This document shows positions 8,305-17,296 of a stretch of 64,000 nucleotides of DNA, piece by piece (position 1 is the stretch's first letter; each line of letters begins with the position of its first letter). The notes under the pieces are model-generated. The model worked only from the letters and a program-made list of their open reading frames with translations, made no database searches and had not been told where the DNA came from. The position numbers were made by a program, and so were the translations under genes. Source of the stretch: JAWLDA01 sp041686855 (GTDB taxonomy: Bacteria > Bacillota > Limnochordia > DTU080 > RSA5); NCBI GenBank assembly GCA_041686855.1, contig JAWLDA010000004.1, forward strand, positions 124,001 through 188,000. Reading direction: 5' to 3'.

Positions 8305-9309
8305 GTGGATCTCAAAACGCTGCAGCGCAACCTGGCGTCGGCGAAAGAGGCAGGGACGTTTTTGATCGTCGGCGCCGACGACGCCGCCAAACGAAGCGTC
8401 GTGCGTCGACTCCAGGAGCATTTCTGCGACCCTGATGTCGGCGATTGGAACGTCGAACACGTAGACGGCGCCGACACGGACGGAATGGCCGTCCTCGATC
8501 TGGTCTCTACGGCGCCGATGCTCGGCGACCGTCGGGTCGTGATTGTACAAAACGCCGAAAAGTTGGCGAATCCGGACGAACTCCTCCCTTTTGTCGAAAC
8601 ACCGGCGCCCTTCGCCGTTCTGATCTTGGTGGCGGCTCAGATCGATAAACGTCGCCGCTTCTATGCGTCTATCAAAAAGCACGGACAGGTCCTTGAATGT
8701 GATATTCCTCAAGGGGATGCGCTCCTAAAACGAATCGGCGAGATGGCTGCCGACGCGGGTCTCCAACTGGGTCGCAAGAGTGTGGAGATCTTGGCTGAGC
8801 GTGCGGGCGACAACCTAGGACGCCTCGAAGGAGAAGTCGAGAAGTTGGTCGCATACGCGGGCGAAGAACGGACCGTGAGTGTTGACGAGACGGAGCTTCT
8901 CGTGGCGCACGGTGATCCGGCGTTGGGCCAGTACGCGATCTTTGACTTCGTGGACGCAATCGCAGAAGGGCAGAGCGATGCCGCTCTCGAGCGCCTCAAC
9001 GCACTCTTGGCGGCCGGGGAGGCTCCACTCGTCGTTCTCGCGATGATTGCGCGTCAATTCCGACTCCTACTGGGGGCGCTCGCATGGCAAGGGGCGCCGC
9101 TCTCGCAGGCCGCCGAAGGCATGGGGTTAAAGTCGACCTATCCAATGCGCAAAGCGCTGGCGCAGGTCCGACGGTGGACGCGTGACGAGATCTTCAAAGG
9201 CTTGCAGGCGTGTGCGACGTGTGATGAGTCAATGAAGCGCGGGGTGGATGGGCGGCGTGCCCTGGAGATATTAACGCTCACCCTGGCCTGGGGGCGAAAA
9301 CGTGCATGA
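8305..9309 (+). CDS. holA: DNA polymerase III subunit delta
   Basis: Clamp-loader subunit that opens the beta sliding clamp. The 334 residues match the family length (about 340). The N-terminal AAA+-like domain lacks a working Walker A motif, as expected for delta (FLIVGADDAAKRSVV), followed by the lid domain and the C-terminal collar domain (about 205-334). The frame stays open upstream, but GTG 8305 lies 9 bases after AGGAGG (8290-8295) and gives the family-like start MDLKTLQRNL. It follows comEC by 87 bases. The stop codon lies inside the hairpin shared with rpsT. Confidence 0.93.
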   Translation: MDLKTLQRNLASAKEAGTFLIVGADDAAKRSVVRRLQEHFCDPDVGDWNVEHVDGADTDGMAVLDLVSTAPMLGDRRVVIVQNAEKLANPDELLPFVETPAPFAVLILVAAQIDKRRRFYASIKKHGQVLECDIPQGDALLKRIGEMAADAGLQLGRKSVEILAERAGDNLGRLEGEVEKLVAYAGEERTVSVDETELLVAHGDPALGQYAIFDFVDAIAEGQSDAALERLNALLAAGEAPLVVLAMIARQFRLLLGALAWQGAPLSQAAEGMGLKSTYPMRKALAQVRRWTRDEIFKGLQACATCDESMKRGVDGRRALEILTLTLAWGRKRA

Positions 9310-9349
9310 AAAAGCCGCGGTCACACTGCCCGCGGTCTCTTTCATGCAC
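9302..9349. terminator. Hairpin between convergent holA and rpsT
   Basis: GTGCATGAAA (9302-9311) pairs with TTTCATGCAC (9340-9349), and inner CCGCGG (9315-9320) pairs with CCGCGG (9330-9335), giving a long interrupted stem. It begins within the last codons of holA and ends 7 bases before the rpsT stop, so it can serve both strands. Runs of A/T flank both sides, but neither has a long uninterrupted T tract. Confidence 0.65.
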
Positions 9350-9356
9350 ATAAAAT

Positions 9357-9626
9357 TTACTCAGCCGAAAGGGAGGTCAGGCGCGACGCCATGCGGGACT
9401 TCTTGCGGGCAGCCATGTTTTTGTGCAGAATGCCCTTGGAGACGGCACGATCCAACGCGCTCGAGGCTTGTGCGAATCGCTGGGCAGCTACGGACGTCTC
9501 TCCGCTCGCAACGGCCTCTTCGAACGTGCGCACCATGGTACGTACTCGCGACTTAGCCGATTGGTTGCGCTCGCGGCGCTTCTCTGATGTCCGAACCCTC
9601 TTAATCGCAGACTTTATGTTTGCCAC
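9357..9626 (-). CDS. rpsT: 30S ribosomal protein S20
   Basis: Primary 16S rRNA-binding protein of the small subunit. The product of 89 residues is very basic and begins MANIKSAIKR, the S20 signature, with the conserved C-terminal region ILHKNMAARKKSR. The start is a GTG at 9626, preceded by GGAGGTGA at 10 bases spacing. The frame is open further upstream but without family similarity. It is transcribed opposite to its neighbours, as is usual for rpsT beside holA in Bacillota, from the promoter at 9679-9707. Confidence 0.97.
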   Translation of the reverse strand: MANIKSAIKRVRTSEKRRERNQSAKSRVRTMVRTFEEAVASGETSVAAQRFAQASSALDRAVSKGILHKNMAARKKSRMASRLTSLSAE

Positions 9627-9678
9627 GCTACTTAGGTCACCTCCCTTTAACCGGGACTCTTGACATAGAACACCCTGT

Positions 9679-9707
9679 ATTCTACCACGGGGCCTCACGC
9701 ATTTCAA
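9679..9707 (-). promoter_or_regulatory. Sigma-A promoter of rpsT
   Basis: On the minus strand, TTGAAA (9702-9707) and TAGAAT (9679-9684) are separated by exactly 17 bases, each matching the vegetative consensus at five of six positions. It lies about 50 bases upstream of the rpsT start. Confidence 0.75.
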
Positions 9708-9793
9708 GCAGTCCGTATTCATTCTGGCTCACCCCGGAGTAAAACGCCTCCTTGTCCATTTGTAAACCTTATGTTAAAGCGCGCCCAGCTACG

Positions 9794-9821
9794 TTGTATT
9801 TCCCCCCAAAAGGGATATACT
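9794..9821 (+). promoter_or_regulatory. Possible promoter for the small zinc-ribbon gene
   Basis: TATACT (9816-9821) is a good -10 box. The best -35 is TTGTAT (9794-9799) at 16 bases, which matches only the TTG half. It lies about 98 bases before the GTG at 9919. Confidence 0.4.
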
Positions 9822-9918
9822 GTACTCGGGACGGAAAGAGGGGGTTCCGGGACAAAAGGTGTCCCTGGACCTGGCTACCTCCGACTCCGACACCAACACG
9901 ATAAAGGAGGCGATCAGC

Positions 9919-10056
9919 GTGATCGTTTGTAGAGACTGTGGCAAGAGAAACTTAGCCCAGGAGTATTGCGAAAAGTGCGGGAGCAACCTGTACGCCAAGC
10001 ATCGGCGCACCGAGCGACGAGTCCGAATCCTCGACGGATCCTTGGTACTCAAGTAG
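9919..10056 (+). CDS. Small zinc-ribbon protein, 45 residues
   Basis: A GTG start lies 8 bases after AAAGGAGG. The 45-residue product carries two CxxC knuckles (CRDC at residues 4-7 and CEKC at 17-20) forming a compact zinc ribbon, followed by a basic tail (KHRRTERRVR). Such proteins usually bind nucleic acid or ribosomes or act as adaptor modules; the exact role is unknown. It stands alone between divergent rpsT and gpr and is followed by two inverted repeats, the second with a T run, suggesting a monocistronic transcript. Confidence 0.6.
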   Translation: MIVCRDCGKRNLAQEYCEKCGSNLYAKHRRTERRVRILDGSLVLK

Positions 10057-10103
10057 CATGGAGCGCAGAGCGACGATCGATAGGAGAATGAACACTGCAG
10101 CTC

Positions 10104-10136
10104 GATGTGAGGATCCTGGTACAAACGCCTCACATC
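10104..10136 (+). repeat. Inverted repeat after the zinc-ribbon gene
   Basis: GATGTGAGG (10104-10112) and CCTCACATC (10128-10136) form a perfect 9-bp stem with a 15-base loop. No T run follows. It could be an operator or an RNA structure in the 205-base region before gpr. Confidence 0.5.
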
Positions 10137-10142
10137 CGTAAC

Positions 10143-10190
10143 GTGGGACTTGCCAGACGCCGATCCAGGCGAGCGGTGAGTCCCACTTTT
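10143..10190 (+). terminator. Probable Rho-independent terminator before gpr
   Basis: GTGGGACT (10143-10150) pairs perfectly with AGTCCCAC (10179-10186), and an inner CGCC/GGCG stem lies within. TTTT follows (10187-10190). It would end the zinc-ribbon transcript and isolate gpr, implying that gpr has its own promoter and begins downstream of 10190. Confidence 0.6.
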
Positions 10191-10261
10191 GCCGGATGGA
10201 GGTTTGCGCGAAAGGGCACCCTACGGAGGATACTTTTGACGTAAGGGAGTGCTCTGTAATC

Positions 10262-11449
10262 GTGGATCGAGTTCGCATGATCGCGCATGCCAGATCACGC
10301 TTTGGTGATATCCACACGCCGAGCGACGTTGACGACGTCGCGGGAAGCGACGACCTTCGCACCGACTTAGCCCTCGAAGCCCATCAAATTGCTGCGAGTA
10401 AAGCCCCTCAGTCTCACTTGCCCGGAGTTCAAACCGTTGAAGAGAGCCTTCCTTTTGGTACCGTAACCCGCCTTGAGATAGAGAGTGATATGGGCGCCGC
10501 GGCGCTCGGCAAACCGATTGGGCGTTACTCTACGATTCAAGTGCCCCAGTTGCATGAGCGTCGCCGGGAGCTTACCCATGATGTGAGCCAATGCCTTGCG
10601 ACGGAGATCGCCGCCGTTCTCGAGCACGTCGGAGTCACTGCCGGAGCTAATGTCTTGGTGGTTGGCCTGGGCAACTGGAACGCCACGCCCGATAATGTGG
10701 GTCCGTTAACCACGTCGAAGTTGCTGGTCACACGGCACTTGCACGAGTACGGCGTCCTGGACGAGGAGAGCCTGGGGCAACTTGCGCCGGTCTCAGCCCT
10801 TTCACCGGGCGTCTTGGGTCTCACAGGCGTAGAGACCGCCGAAATTGTTAAAGGCGTTGTCGACCGAGTGAAGCCCGATTGCGTGATTTGTGTCGACGCT
10901 TTAGCGGCGCGGAGTATGGACCGCCTCGGCACGACCTTTCAGTTGGCAGACGTCGGCATTAACCCCGGCTCAGGCGTGGGGAACACCCGCAAGGGACTCA
11001 CCAAGGAGACACTCGGCGTCCCTGTCATCTCCATCGGGTGCCCGACGGTCATTTACGCGACGACGATTGTCTCTGAAGCCGTCGACAAGCTGGTGGCTCG
11101 CATGGCGGTGGGGGCACCGTCGATTCCTCAACCAGCGTCCCCGAAGTCGGGACAGGGCGGTGGCCAGGTGACGCTCGATCCCTCCCGGATCTACGTTACG
11201 ACTCACGGTAGTGAGACGAGTCCGGCGCAAGGAATGAACGGGGCGGACGACGGAGTCGGCGGAATACTCGACCCCCAGATTCGAAGTGAGTTGCTGCAAG
11301 AGGTGCTCGGAAACTCCATGGGGCGACTCGTCGTCACACCCAAAGAGGTGGACTTGTTGGTGGAGACTCTCTCCGACATCTTGGCAGATGGCCTCAACGA
11401 AGCCTTGCACCCAGGCATCACCGCCGAGGAAGCGTCCCAACTGCGCTAG
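10262..11449 (+). CDS. gpr: Spore protease GPR
   Basis: Germination protease that degrades small acid-soluble spore proteins (SASPs) when spores germinate. It is made in the forespore as a zymogen and self-cleaves near its N-terminus. The protein shows the conserved RTDLA segment near residue 35, the core VLVVGLGNWNATPD, and the LGVPVISIGCPTV and DIGxNPGSGVGN-type regions. GTG 10262 (12 bases after AGGGAG) gives 395 residues. An in-frame ATG at 10196 would add 22 residues but lies almost on the preceding terminator and lacks a good ribosome-binding site. Its presence marks an endospore former. Confidence 0.93.
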   Translation: MDRVRMIAHARSRFGDIHTPSDVDDVAGSDDLRTDLALEAHQIAASKAPQSHLPGVQTVEESLPFGTVTRLEIESDMGAAALGKPIGRYSTIQVPQLHERRRELTHDVSQCLATEIAAVLEHVGVTAGANVLVVGLGNWNATPDNVGPLTTSKLLVTRHLHEYGVLDEESLGQLAPVSALSPGVLGLTGVETAEIVKGVVDRVKPDCVICVDALAARSMDRLGTTFQLADVGINPGSGVGNTRKGLTKETLGVPVISIGCPTVIYATTIVSEAVDKLVARMAVGAPSIPQPASPKSGQGGGQVTLDPSRIYVTTHGSETSPAQGMNGADDGVGGILDPQIRSELLQEVLGNSMGRLVVTPKEVDLLVETLSDILADGLNEALHPGITAEEASQLR

Positions 11450-11490
11450 CGCGACAACGGTGGTGGGGACGGCGGGCTGTGCCGGTGGGT

Positions 11491-12900
11491 TTACCGGTTA
11501 GGGAGCTCCGTGGGGTTTGGCGCTTGAGCGCGCAATCCGTCAACTTTGCGAGCGATGCTCTCGGCGACCTCTCGCGAGGACACATTCTGCCACACCTTTG
11601 GGAGCTCCGATCCGATGATCTCCTCGATTGCCCGTGATTGTTGCAGAGCGTGTGTATCCAGCACAGGTGGGGCAACGGCTCGCTCGGCCCACGATATAAG
11701 GAGGTCCAGTTCCTTGTCGGGAAGGCCGGAGTCTTCTCGCCAGGCCTCCCACGAGGCGGGATGAGCCGGCACGGCAAAGAGCTGCGCCGCCTCCCACGGT
11801 CCAAGTCGGCGACTTAGGTGCTCGGCAAGGAGCATCGCCGCCTTCGTATGGTCGTCCCCTTGATACACTTTCTGCATATACACCGCATAGCCGCCGACGG
11901 TCGAAGGATGAAAGCTCTGTACTTCAGAGACGACCGGAGGGGGGATGGCCGCGGCTTTGTGCTCTGCGCTCTCGGGCACGCTCCCCTCGAGATCGAGGAC
12001 GCCGGCGCGCGTCAGAATGTGTCGGAGCATCCAGGGTGTGAGCGGGGCAATGATGGCGGCCTGTTTGTTCCAAAAGCGCAGGAGGCGCGTCCGGGCCATG
12101 AGGTCGGCGTTGGTGTCCATGAGCTTCGCATCAATCAGAGAACGGAAGAAGGCAAGGGCGGCGGTCATCGTGTCGACGCTCCACCCGCGGCTTCCGTCGG
12201 TGTCGATGAGGTTCCGTCCCGTCGACCCGATCATCACGTCGGCAAAGAGTGACGGTTCGTACGGGTTGACAGCCAACCCCCAAGCACCGGTCTCCTGCTT
12301 CACTGCGGTCAGGGTCTCGGAGAGGCGCTCAAACCCCCATGCTGTTCGGGACTCGGCCAAAGCGTCTGATAGGTCTTCCCGAGCCATCCACACGCGCGGC
12401 TGGATCCAACGCGGCCACGCCCACACGTCGCCCTCGTGCGACACCGCTCTCAGCGCTTGCCGCATCATGTCGGCCCGTGACTCTTCGCTCATATAAGGGC
12501 CCACGGGAATCTGTAAGGGCGAATCGGCCTTGCGAGCCCCTAAGGGCATCCCATACACATCAGGAGGATCTCCTCGGTCGAGCGACTCGCGCAGCCGAGC
12601 GTCTCCTTCACGCCATTCCAGCCGTTCAACGTCAATCCGTACGTTGGGATACACGGACTGGAACTCCTCGATCGCGGCCTGCAGGTACTCGTCGTGCGAC
12701 GCGTCGTCCCAAGGAAGGGGGAGATCATGCTCCCAGAGGACCAGGTGGTACTCGCGCGTCGGGTTGATCGCCGCTTGGGGATCGATCCGCATTTCGCCGA
12801 TGTGAATGAGTCGGCTCGTCGTGGTGAAGTACACGTAGGCTCCTCCTGCAATGAGCGCGGCGAGACCAACCGCCACCGCAACCTTTAGGTATGTTCGCAT
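11491..12900 (-). CDS. Extracellular solute-binding protein (family 1-like), membrane-anchored
   Basis: The 469-residue product has an N-terminal helix (about 5-25) and a type-I periplasmic-binding fold with family-1 carbohydrate-binding-protein features: a FQSVYPNVRIDVERL-type first strand/helix, PPDVYGMP, and WGFERLSETLTAVK. There is no lipobox cysteine after the N-terminal helix, so it is probably held by an uncleaved helix rather than a lipid. No ABC permease or ATPase gene lies nearby, so the cognate transporter must be elsewhere or the protein may be a sensor. The start is an ATG preceded by GGGAGGGG. A weak hairpin (11482-11497) lies between it and convergent gpr. Confidence 0.78.
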   Translation of the reverse strand: MRTYLKVAVAVGLAALIAGGAYVYFTTTSRLIHIGEMRIDPQAAINPTREYHLVLWEHDLPLPWDDASHDEYLQAAIEEFQSVYPNVRIDVERLEWREGDARLRESLDRGDPPDVYGMPLGARKADSPLQIPVGPYMSEESRADMMRQALRAVSHEGDVWAWPRWIQPRVWMAREDLSDALAESRTAWGFERLSETLTAVKQETGAWGLAVNPYEPSLFADVMIGSTGRNLIDTDGSRGWSVDTMTAALAFFRSLIDAKLMDTNADLMARTRLLRFWNKQAAIIAPLTPWMLRHILTRAGVLDLEGSVPESAEHKAAAIPPPVVSEVQSFHPSTVGGYAVYMQKVYQGDDHTKAAMLLAEHLSRRLGPWEAAQLFAVPAHPASWEAWREDSGLPDKELDLLISWAERAVAPPVLDTHALQQSRAIEEIIGSELPKVWQNVSSREVAESIARKVDGLRAQAPNPTELPNR

Positions 12901-12952
12901 GCGTTGCCCCTCCCACCGATCCTAACAAGGCGATTTAAGCCTCAGCCGGTCG

Positions 12953-13891
12953 TCACTTGAGGCCAAGCAGGTAGTAGACGTCGTCGTACACTTTTCCGTC
13001 GACCGGTAGACCGTAAAGACGCTGGAGCTCCTCGACGGCCCGAGCGGTGTTGGGTCCAAAGCGGCCGTCGGCCCCTTGAGGGGAGAAGCCGAGGTCGGCC
13101 AGGCGAAACTGTACGTATACCACGTCCCGTCCGGTCATGCCGACATGCAACGTCCGATTAAAGGAGACCTCTTGTGCGTTACCGATGATGGTAACGGGCG
13201 TTCCTGTGGGGACCCATTCAAACAACTGCTCCACGTCGCGATTGTGCATGCGAATGCACCCCGCGCTCTCGCGGCGACCGATGGACCAGGGCTTGTTGGT
13301 CCCGTGGATGCCATAAATCCCCCAGGGTACGTTAAGCCCCATCCAGCGCGTGCCGAACCCGCCCCCCCAGTTGCGGCCCTTGTAAACGATCCGCCACTCG
13401 CCCACTGGAGAAAGGGTGAATCGGGTGGGACGGCCCACGGCGACCGGGTAGGTTTTGTACGGTTTGCCGTCGGCGAATAGGGTGAGCTGCAACGTCTTTG
13501 TATCGACGACAATGGAGAGTTCGCCTTGGGGCGGCTCGGTCGGGGCCGGAGTTGCAGTCGATTGAATGCCCGCACCGAGGGCCTCCCAAGTCGCCGGGCC
13601 GGCGACGCCATCGGCCTGCAGGCCACTGCCGGCTTGAAATGAGCGGACAGCTGCAGCCGTCTTGGGCCCGTATTCGCCGTCGATGGTGATGGGGCCGTAA
13701 CCCAACTCCACAAGGCGCTGTTGAAGCTCCATCACGTCGTCACCGTTGATAGCCGGGAGCTGCAGACGGAGTGTCCGGATAGGCTCACAACCCTGCATCA
13801 CGTCGGGCGATTGCCCGAGCGCCACTGTAGGGAGCAGCACGATCAAACCGGCAAGTAGGAAGCCCGTCCATATCTGCCTCTTCATCTTCAT
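12953..13891 (-). CDS. L,D-transpeptidase with two peptidoglycan-binding domains
   Basis: Secreted peptidoglycan cross-linking enzyme. The 312 residues carry a signal peptide (about 1-26, cleavage near ALG-QS), an N-terminal PG_binding_1 domain (about 50-108), a YkuD catalytic domain (about 125-240) with IHGT (His196) and SAGCIRM (Cys212), and a second PG-binding domain (about 245-310). A binding repeat on each side of the catalytic domain is less common than one. ATG 13891 (MKMKRQ) follows GAGGTGA; the frame remains open 9 codons upstream. Divergent from spoIIP, so a role in the spore or forespore envelope is possible but unproven. Confidence 0.9.
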   Translation of the reverse strand: MKMKRQIWTGFLLAGLIVLLPTVALGQSPDVMQGCEPIRTLRLQLPAINGDDVMELQQRLVELGYGPITIDGEYGPKTAAAVRSFQAGSGLQADGVAGPATWEALGAGIQSTATPAPTEPPQGELSIVVDTKTLQLTLFADGKPYKTYPVAVGRPTRFTLSPVGEWRIVYKGRNWGGGFGTRWMGLNVPWGIYGIHGTNKPWSIGRRESAGCIRMHNRDVEQLFEWVPTGTPVTIIGNAQEVSFNRTLHVGMTGRDVVYVQFRLADLGFSPQGADGRFGPNTARAVEELQRLYGLPVDGKVYDDVYYLLGLK

Positions 13892-14036
13892 ATGCGTCAC
13901 CTCGTCCAGACTCGCCAAGGCTTCGTGTCACGGTAAGGTATTGAACGCACCGAGAGTTTATGACTCACAGGACAAACCTTCATACGTCGCTCCGCCTCGC
14001 CATATACATCAAGAGGAGAGGGAGGCCGGTGGAGGC

Positions 14037-15662
14037 ATGTACTGGAGATTACGTTACGTGGGGCGGAGCATCCGCCTGCGCATGGCCCGGTTGGCGGCAC
14101 GTCGCCCCGCCGCCATCTTGGTGCGGGGATTAGTCCCGCTCTACCTCGCACTGGGACTAGCCGCCGGGGGTTACATATGGGCGCGCGAGAATCCCGAGCG
14201 TCTGGAGGCGCTGTGGGCCGTGGGCCGACGGACGGCTGTGGAATGGGCTGGTGAAAGCGCCGCCTTCATCACGGATCGCCTCTCAGGAGAGCTCGACGCG
14301 GAGTCTGGAATCCGCCTACTCGAAAGCGTATTGCCCGCACGCTCGGGGCACTCGACGGTCCTCGAACCCTCCGAAGCGTGGCGGACGCCGATGCGTGCGT
14401 GGGTGCACATCGTGACGGGGTACGATTTCTCTGAACCCCGCAGCTTTTTGGAAGCGGCGGTCCCTGGATTCCTCGAGGCTGAGCAGCGGGTCCTCGACCG
14501 CGTGGCCGTGGGTCCAACGGATCAAGACGCCTCTGGTACCGTCGACAGAAGCCGCAGCGGCGCGGACGTCGACTCTTCCGCGCAATCTGGGGGTGGCCTC
14601 GTGGCACAGCGACCGGACCCAACCGGAGCTCGGGAGGAGCGCTTCGAAAACGAAGGAGAGCCGAGTGACGCGGCTGAGGATCCCAGGACGAACGATGCTG
14701 CCCGCGGTGATGGCGGGCTCGGAGTGGCCGGAGGCGAACCTACCGAGGCGGTCGACGAGGGGGCGACCGACCAGGAGTCTACGGGCGAACAGGAATCAGA
14801 GCGCTCCGCGGTAGCGGAACGTGCGCCGGTCTCCGGGCCCGACGGTGTCCCGGCCGCCTTGGCGCCGGTCGCCTCGAGAGTGTGGGGCGACGAGCCTTTG
14901 GTGCTCATCTTTCACACCCATACCTCTGAGTCGTATCAGACGGACCCACCCCATCCCCAGGCAACGGCGACGAACCACCTCTTTAATTCATCGGATACGG
15001 GGATCACGCGCGTGGGTGAAGCGTTGGCGCGCAAGTTGCGTGAGGAGTACAACATCGCCACGATCCACACTCGGCGCATTCACGATTGGCCCCAACATGT
15101 GATGGCCTACCGCAATGCCCGTGAGACCGTCGAAGAGTTGTTGCAGCGCTATCCAACAATTCAAGTCGTGCTCGACCTTCACCGGCAGGGAATCAAGGAT
15201 TTCACCTATGCGACCACAGTTGGGGAAGTCGAGGCTGTGAGTGTTGAGTTGATTTACACCACGGCCCAATCGCTCCCCTACGCCGAGCATCCCAATTGGC
15301 GGGCGAATCAGTCGTTCGCCACGGTGCTCAGCAGGGCGATGGAGGAGATTCATCCGGGGTTGTTGCGGCGGGTGATGCGCGTCGACGACAGCCGCTACAA
15401 CCAGGATCTCCATCCACGCATGCTCTTGCTTGAGGTAGGAAACTACCTCGACGAAGAGGATCGAGCTATCGCGTCTGCCAAACTGCTGGCGGATCCGTTG
15501 GCGAGAGCTTTGGCGGAGGTGATCGATCAGGGGCCTGTGAACCAGACGCTCCGCAGGTCAGCTAACGGATCCTCCCGAGTCGGCTCGCAAGCGTCCGAGA
15601 CGACCACGGTCGTGCCGCCGCCCCCACCGCGACCTTCGCCTGGGAGAGCATCACGCGGTTAA
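14037..15662 (+). CDS. spoIIP: Stage II sporulation protein P
   Basis: Cell-wall amidase/endopeptidase of the SpoIID-SpoIIM-SpoIIP complex that thins septal peptidoglycan and drives engulfment. From ATG 14037 (11 bases after GGGAGG) there are 541 residues: one transmembrane helix (about 28-48), a conserved N-terminal region, a long acidic low-complexity linker (about 155-275), then the catalytic domain with HTHTSESY (His near 292), LDLHR and LLLEVG. The linker is longer than in Bacillus subtilis, whose protein is about 400 residues. The frame is open far upstream, but only the region after 14037 resembles the family. The stop overlaps that of murJ by 3 bases. Confidence 0.93.
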   Translation: MYWRLRYVGRSIRLRMARLAARRPAAILVRGLVPLYLALGLAAGGYIWARENPERLEALWAVGRRTAVEWAGESAAFITDRLSGELDAESGIRLLESVLPARSGHSTVLEPSEAWRTPMRAWVHIVTGYDFSEPRSFLEAAVPGFLEAEQRVLDRVAVGPTDQDASGTVDRSRSGADVDSSAQSGGGLVAQRPDPTGAREERFENEGEPSDAAEDPRTNDAARGDGGLGVAGGEPTEAVDEGATDQESTGEQESERSAVAERAPVSGPDGVPAALAPVASRVWGDEPLVLIFHTHTSESYQTDPPHPQATATNHLFNSSDTGITRVGEALARKLREEYNIATIHTRRIHDWPQHVMAYRNARETVEELLQRYPTIQVVLDLHRQGIKDFTYATTVGEVEAVSVELIYTTAQSLPYAEHPNWRANQSFATVLSRAMEEIHPGLLRRVMRVDDSRYNQDLHPRMLLLEVGNYLDEEDRAIASAKLLADPLARALAEVIDQGPVNQTLRRSANGSSRVGSQASETTTVVPPPPPRPSPGRASRG

Positions 15663-17230
15663 GCTGTATCGACCGAGCGCTTCGTGCGTACCATGCGCGT
15701 CAGGAAGGAGAGCTCGTCCATGCGCAGCAGCCGTGCTGCGCCGAGATAGATCGCTGCGCCGATCCCGACAGCGAGGAGGACGTGAACCACCCGCCCCCAT
15801 GTGCCGCCGAGATCGAAGAGTGTCGCGCTGGCGGTAGTGGTCCATGCGAGAACGACTCCCATGATGAGGGAGGCGACCCCCGAAAGGGCGACGGAGCGCA
15901 AAATGCGGGCGCCGTCGATCGCGCCGATCTTACCTCGCAATAAACTCAAGTAGTTCAGCATGTTGACGATCGCCGTCAGCGACAAGGCGAGTGCCAGGGC
16001 GCCATGTTCGAGGGATGTGAAGCGCAGGAGGACGAGGCTGAGGGCCAAGTTGACGAAGAAGGCGATCAGGCTCACGCGGACCAATGTCCGTGTCTCCTGC
16101 AGAGAGTAGTACACCTGGGTCAAGATTTGAATGGCGGATTGAGCCCATATGCCTATGGCAAAGAAAAGCAGGGCGTAAGCGGCCATCTGGGTGTCATCGG
16201 CGGTGAACTCTCCGGTCTCAAAGAGGAGGCGAATCACCGGCACGCGCAGGACGGCGAGGCCCACTGCCGATGGGATCGTTACAAAGAAGACGGCTCGCAA
16301 TCCTTGGGAGAACGTCTCCTTGAACTCAGCGCGCTCCTCCCGCGCCCAAAGGTGCGAAAGGGAAGGGAGAATGACCATGCTGATCGCCATGGCAAAGACA
16401 CCAAGGGGGAGCTGAACGACGGTCTGCGCAATGCGCAAGGCCGTCGGGCTTCCTTCGGTGAGCCCCGACGCGAGGTTGGAGACGACCATGAAGTTGACTT
16501 GATAGATGGAGAGGCTGATGACGGAGGGGCCCATCAATCGGAAGACACGCTTTAGCCCGGGATGGGAGAGGTCGAGATCAAGGCCCCAACGCAGCCCTTT
16601 GCGACCGACGAACGGCACTTGGATCACAAAGTTGGCAATGGCGCCGGCGACGGTTCCGTAGGCCATGCCGACGATACCGAAGGCGCGCCCGAGTAGATAC
16701 GTGGATGCAATGATAAATACGTTGTAGGCGATCGGCCCCCACATGGGAGAGGCGAAATTGCGGTAGGCTTTATGTACGCCCATTCCTAAGCCGGCGAGGG
16801 CCGTGAAGAAGACGGCAGGGAACATGAAGCGAATCAGCTCAACCAATAGCGCCTTCTGCTCCCCTTGGTAACCGTACGCCACAAGGGGTGTGAGGGAGGG
16901 AGCGAAGAGGACGCCGAGCCCCACCATAACCAGGAGGATCACGAAAATAATGAGGAAGAAAGAGCGGGCGAGGCGCCAGGCCTCAACTTCCTCGTTCCGA
17001 GCGAGGTAGCCCGTGAAGACCGGGACGAAGGCGGCGTTGAGGCCACCGGCGATGAGTAAGTAGTACATGAGGTCGGGGATGAGGAAGGCGAGGCGAAACG
17101 CGTCCGTCTTCCAATCAAGTCCGAACACATCGGCGATCGCCCGCTCACGCACAAAACCCAGCACGCGACTGAGCATGATCAAGAGCATGACGATACCTGC
17201 GCTTCGAGCAAGTCCTCGGTCCTGGCTCAC
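15659..17230 (-). CDS. murJ: Lipid II flippase MurJ
   Basis: MOP-superfamily integral membrane protein that flips lipid II across the cytoplasmic membrane for peptidoglycan synthesis. The 523 residues contain about 14 hydrophobic segments and the MviN signature near the N-terminus (SRVLGFVRERAIADVFG), plus LIAGGLNAAFVPVF. A GTG start at 17230 follows GAGAGG by 11 bases. It is convergent with spoIIP and divergent from lepA, an unusual insertion into the normally continuous spoIIP-lepA series. Confidence 0.94.
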   Translation of the reverse strand: MSQDRGLARSAGIVMLLIMLSRVLGFVRERAIADVFGLDWKTDAFRLAFLIPDLMYYLLIAGGLNAAFVPVFTGYLARNEEVEAWRLARSFFLIIFVILLVMVGLGVLFAPSLTPLVAYGYQGEQKALLVELIRFMFPAVFFTALAGLGMGVHKAYRNFASPMWGPIAYNVFIIASTYLLGRAFGIVGMAYGTVAGAIANFVIQVPFVGRKGLRWGLDLDLSHPGLKRVFRLMGPSVISLSIYQVNFMVVSNLASGLTEGSPTALRIAQTVVQLPLGVFAMAISMVILPSLSHLWAREERAEFKETFSQGLRAVFFVTIPSAVGLAVLRVPVIRLLFETGEFTADDTQMAAYALLFFAIGIWAQSAIQILTQVYYSLQETRTLVRVSLIAFFVNLALSLVLLRFTSLEHGALALALSLTAIVNMLNYLSLLRGKIGAIDGARILRSVALSGVASLIMGVVLAWTTTASATLFDLGGTWGRVVHVLLAVGIGAAIYLGAARLLRMDELSFLTRMVRTKRSVDTA

Positions 17231-17250
17231 ACTTAGGCGTTCCTCTCTGT

Positions 17251-17256
17251 TATAAT
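17251..17256 (+). promoter_or_regulatory. Perfect -10 element upstream of lepA
   Basis: TATAAT occurs 41 bases before the preferred lepA start. No convincing -35 is visible 16-18 bases upstream. It overlaps the ATG at 17255, which argues against that codon as the lepA start. Confidence 0.45.
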
Positions 17257-17296
17257 GATCACCAAACCACTTTTACGCGGGGAGAGCCGTGCACTG

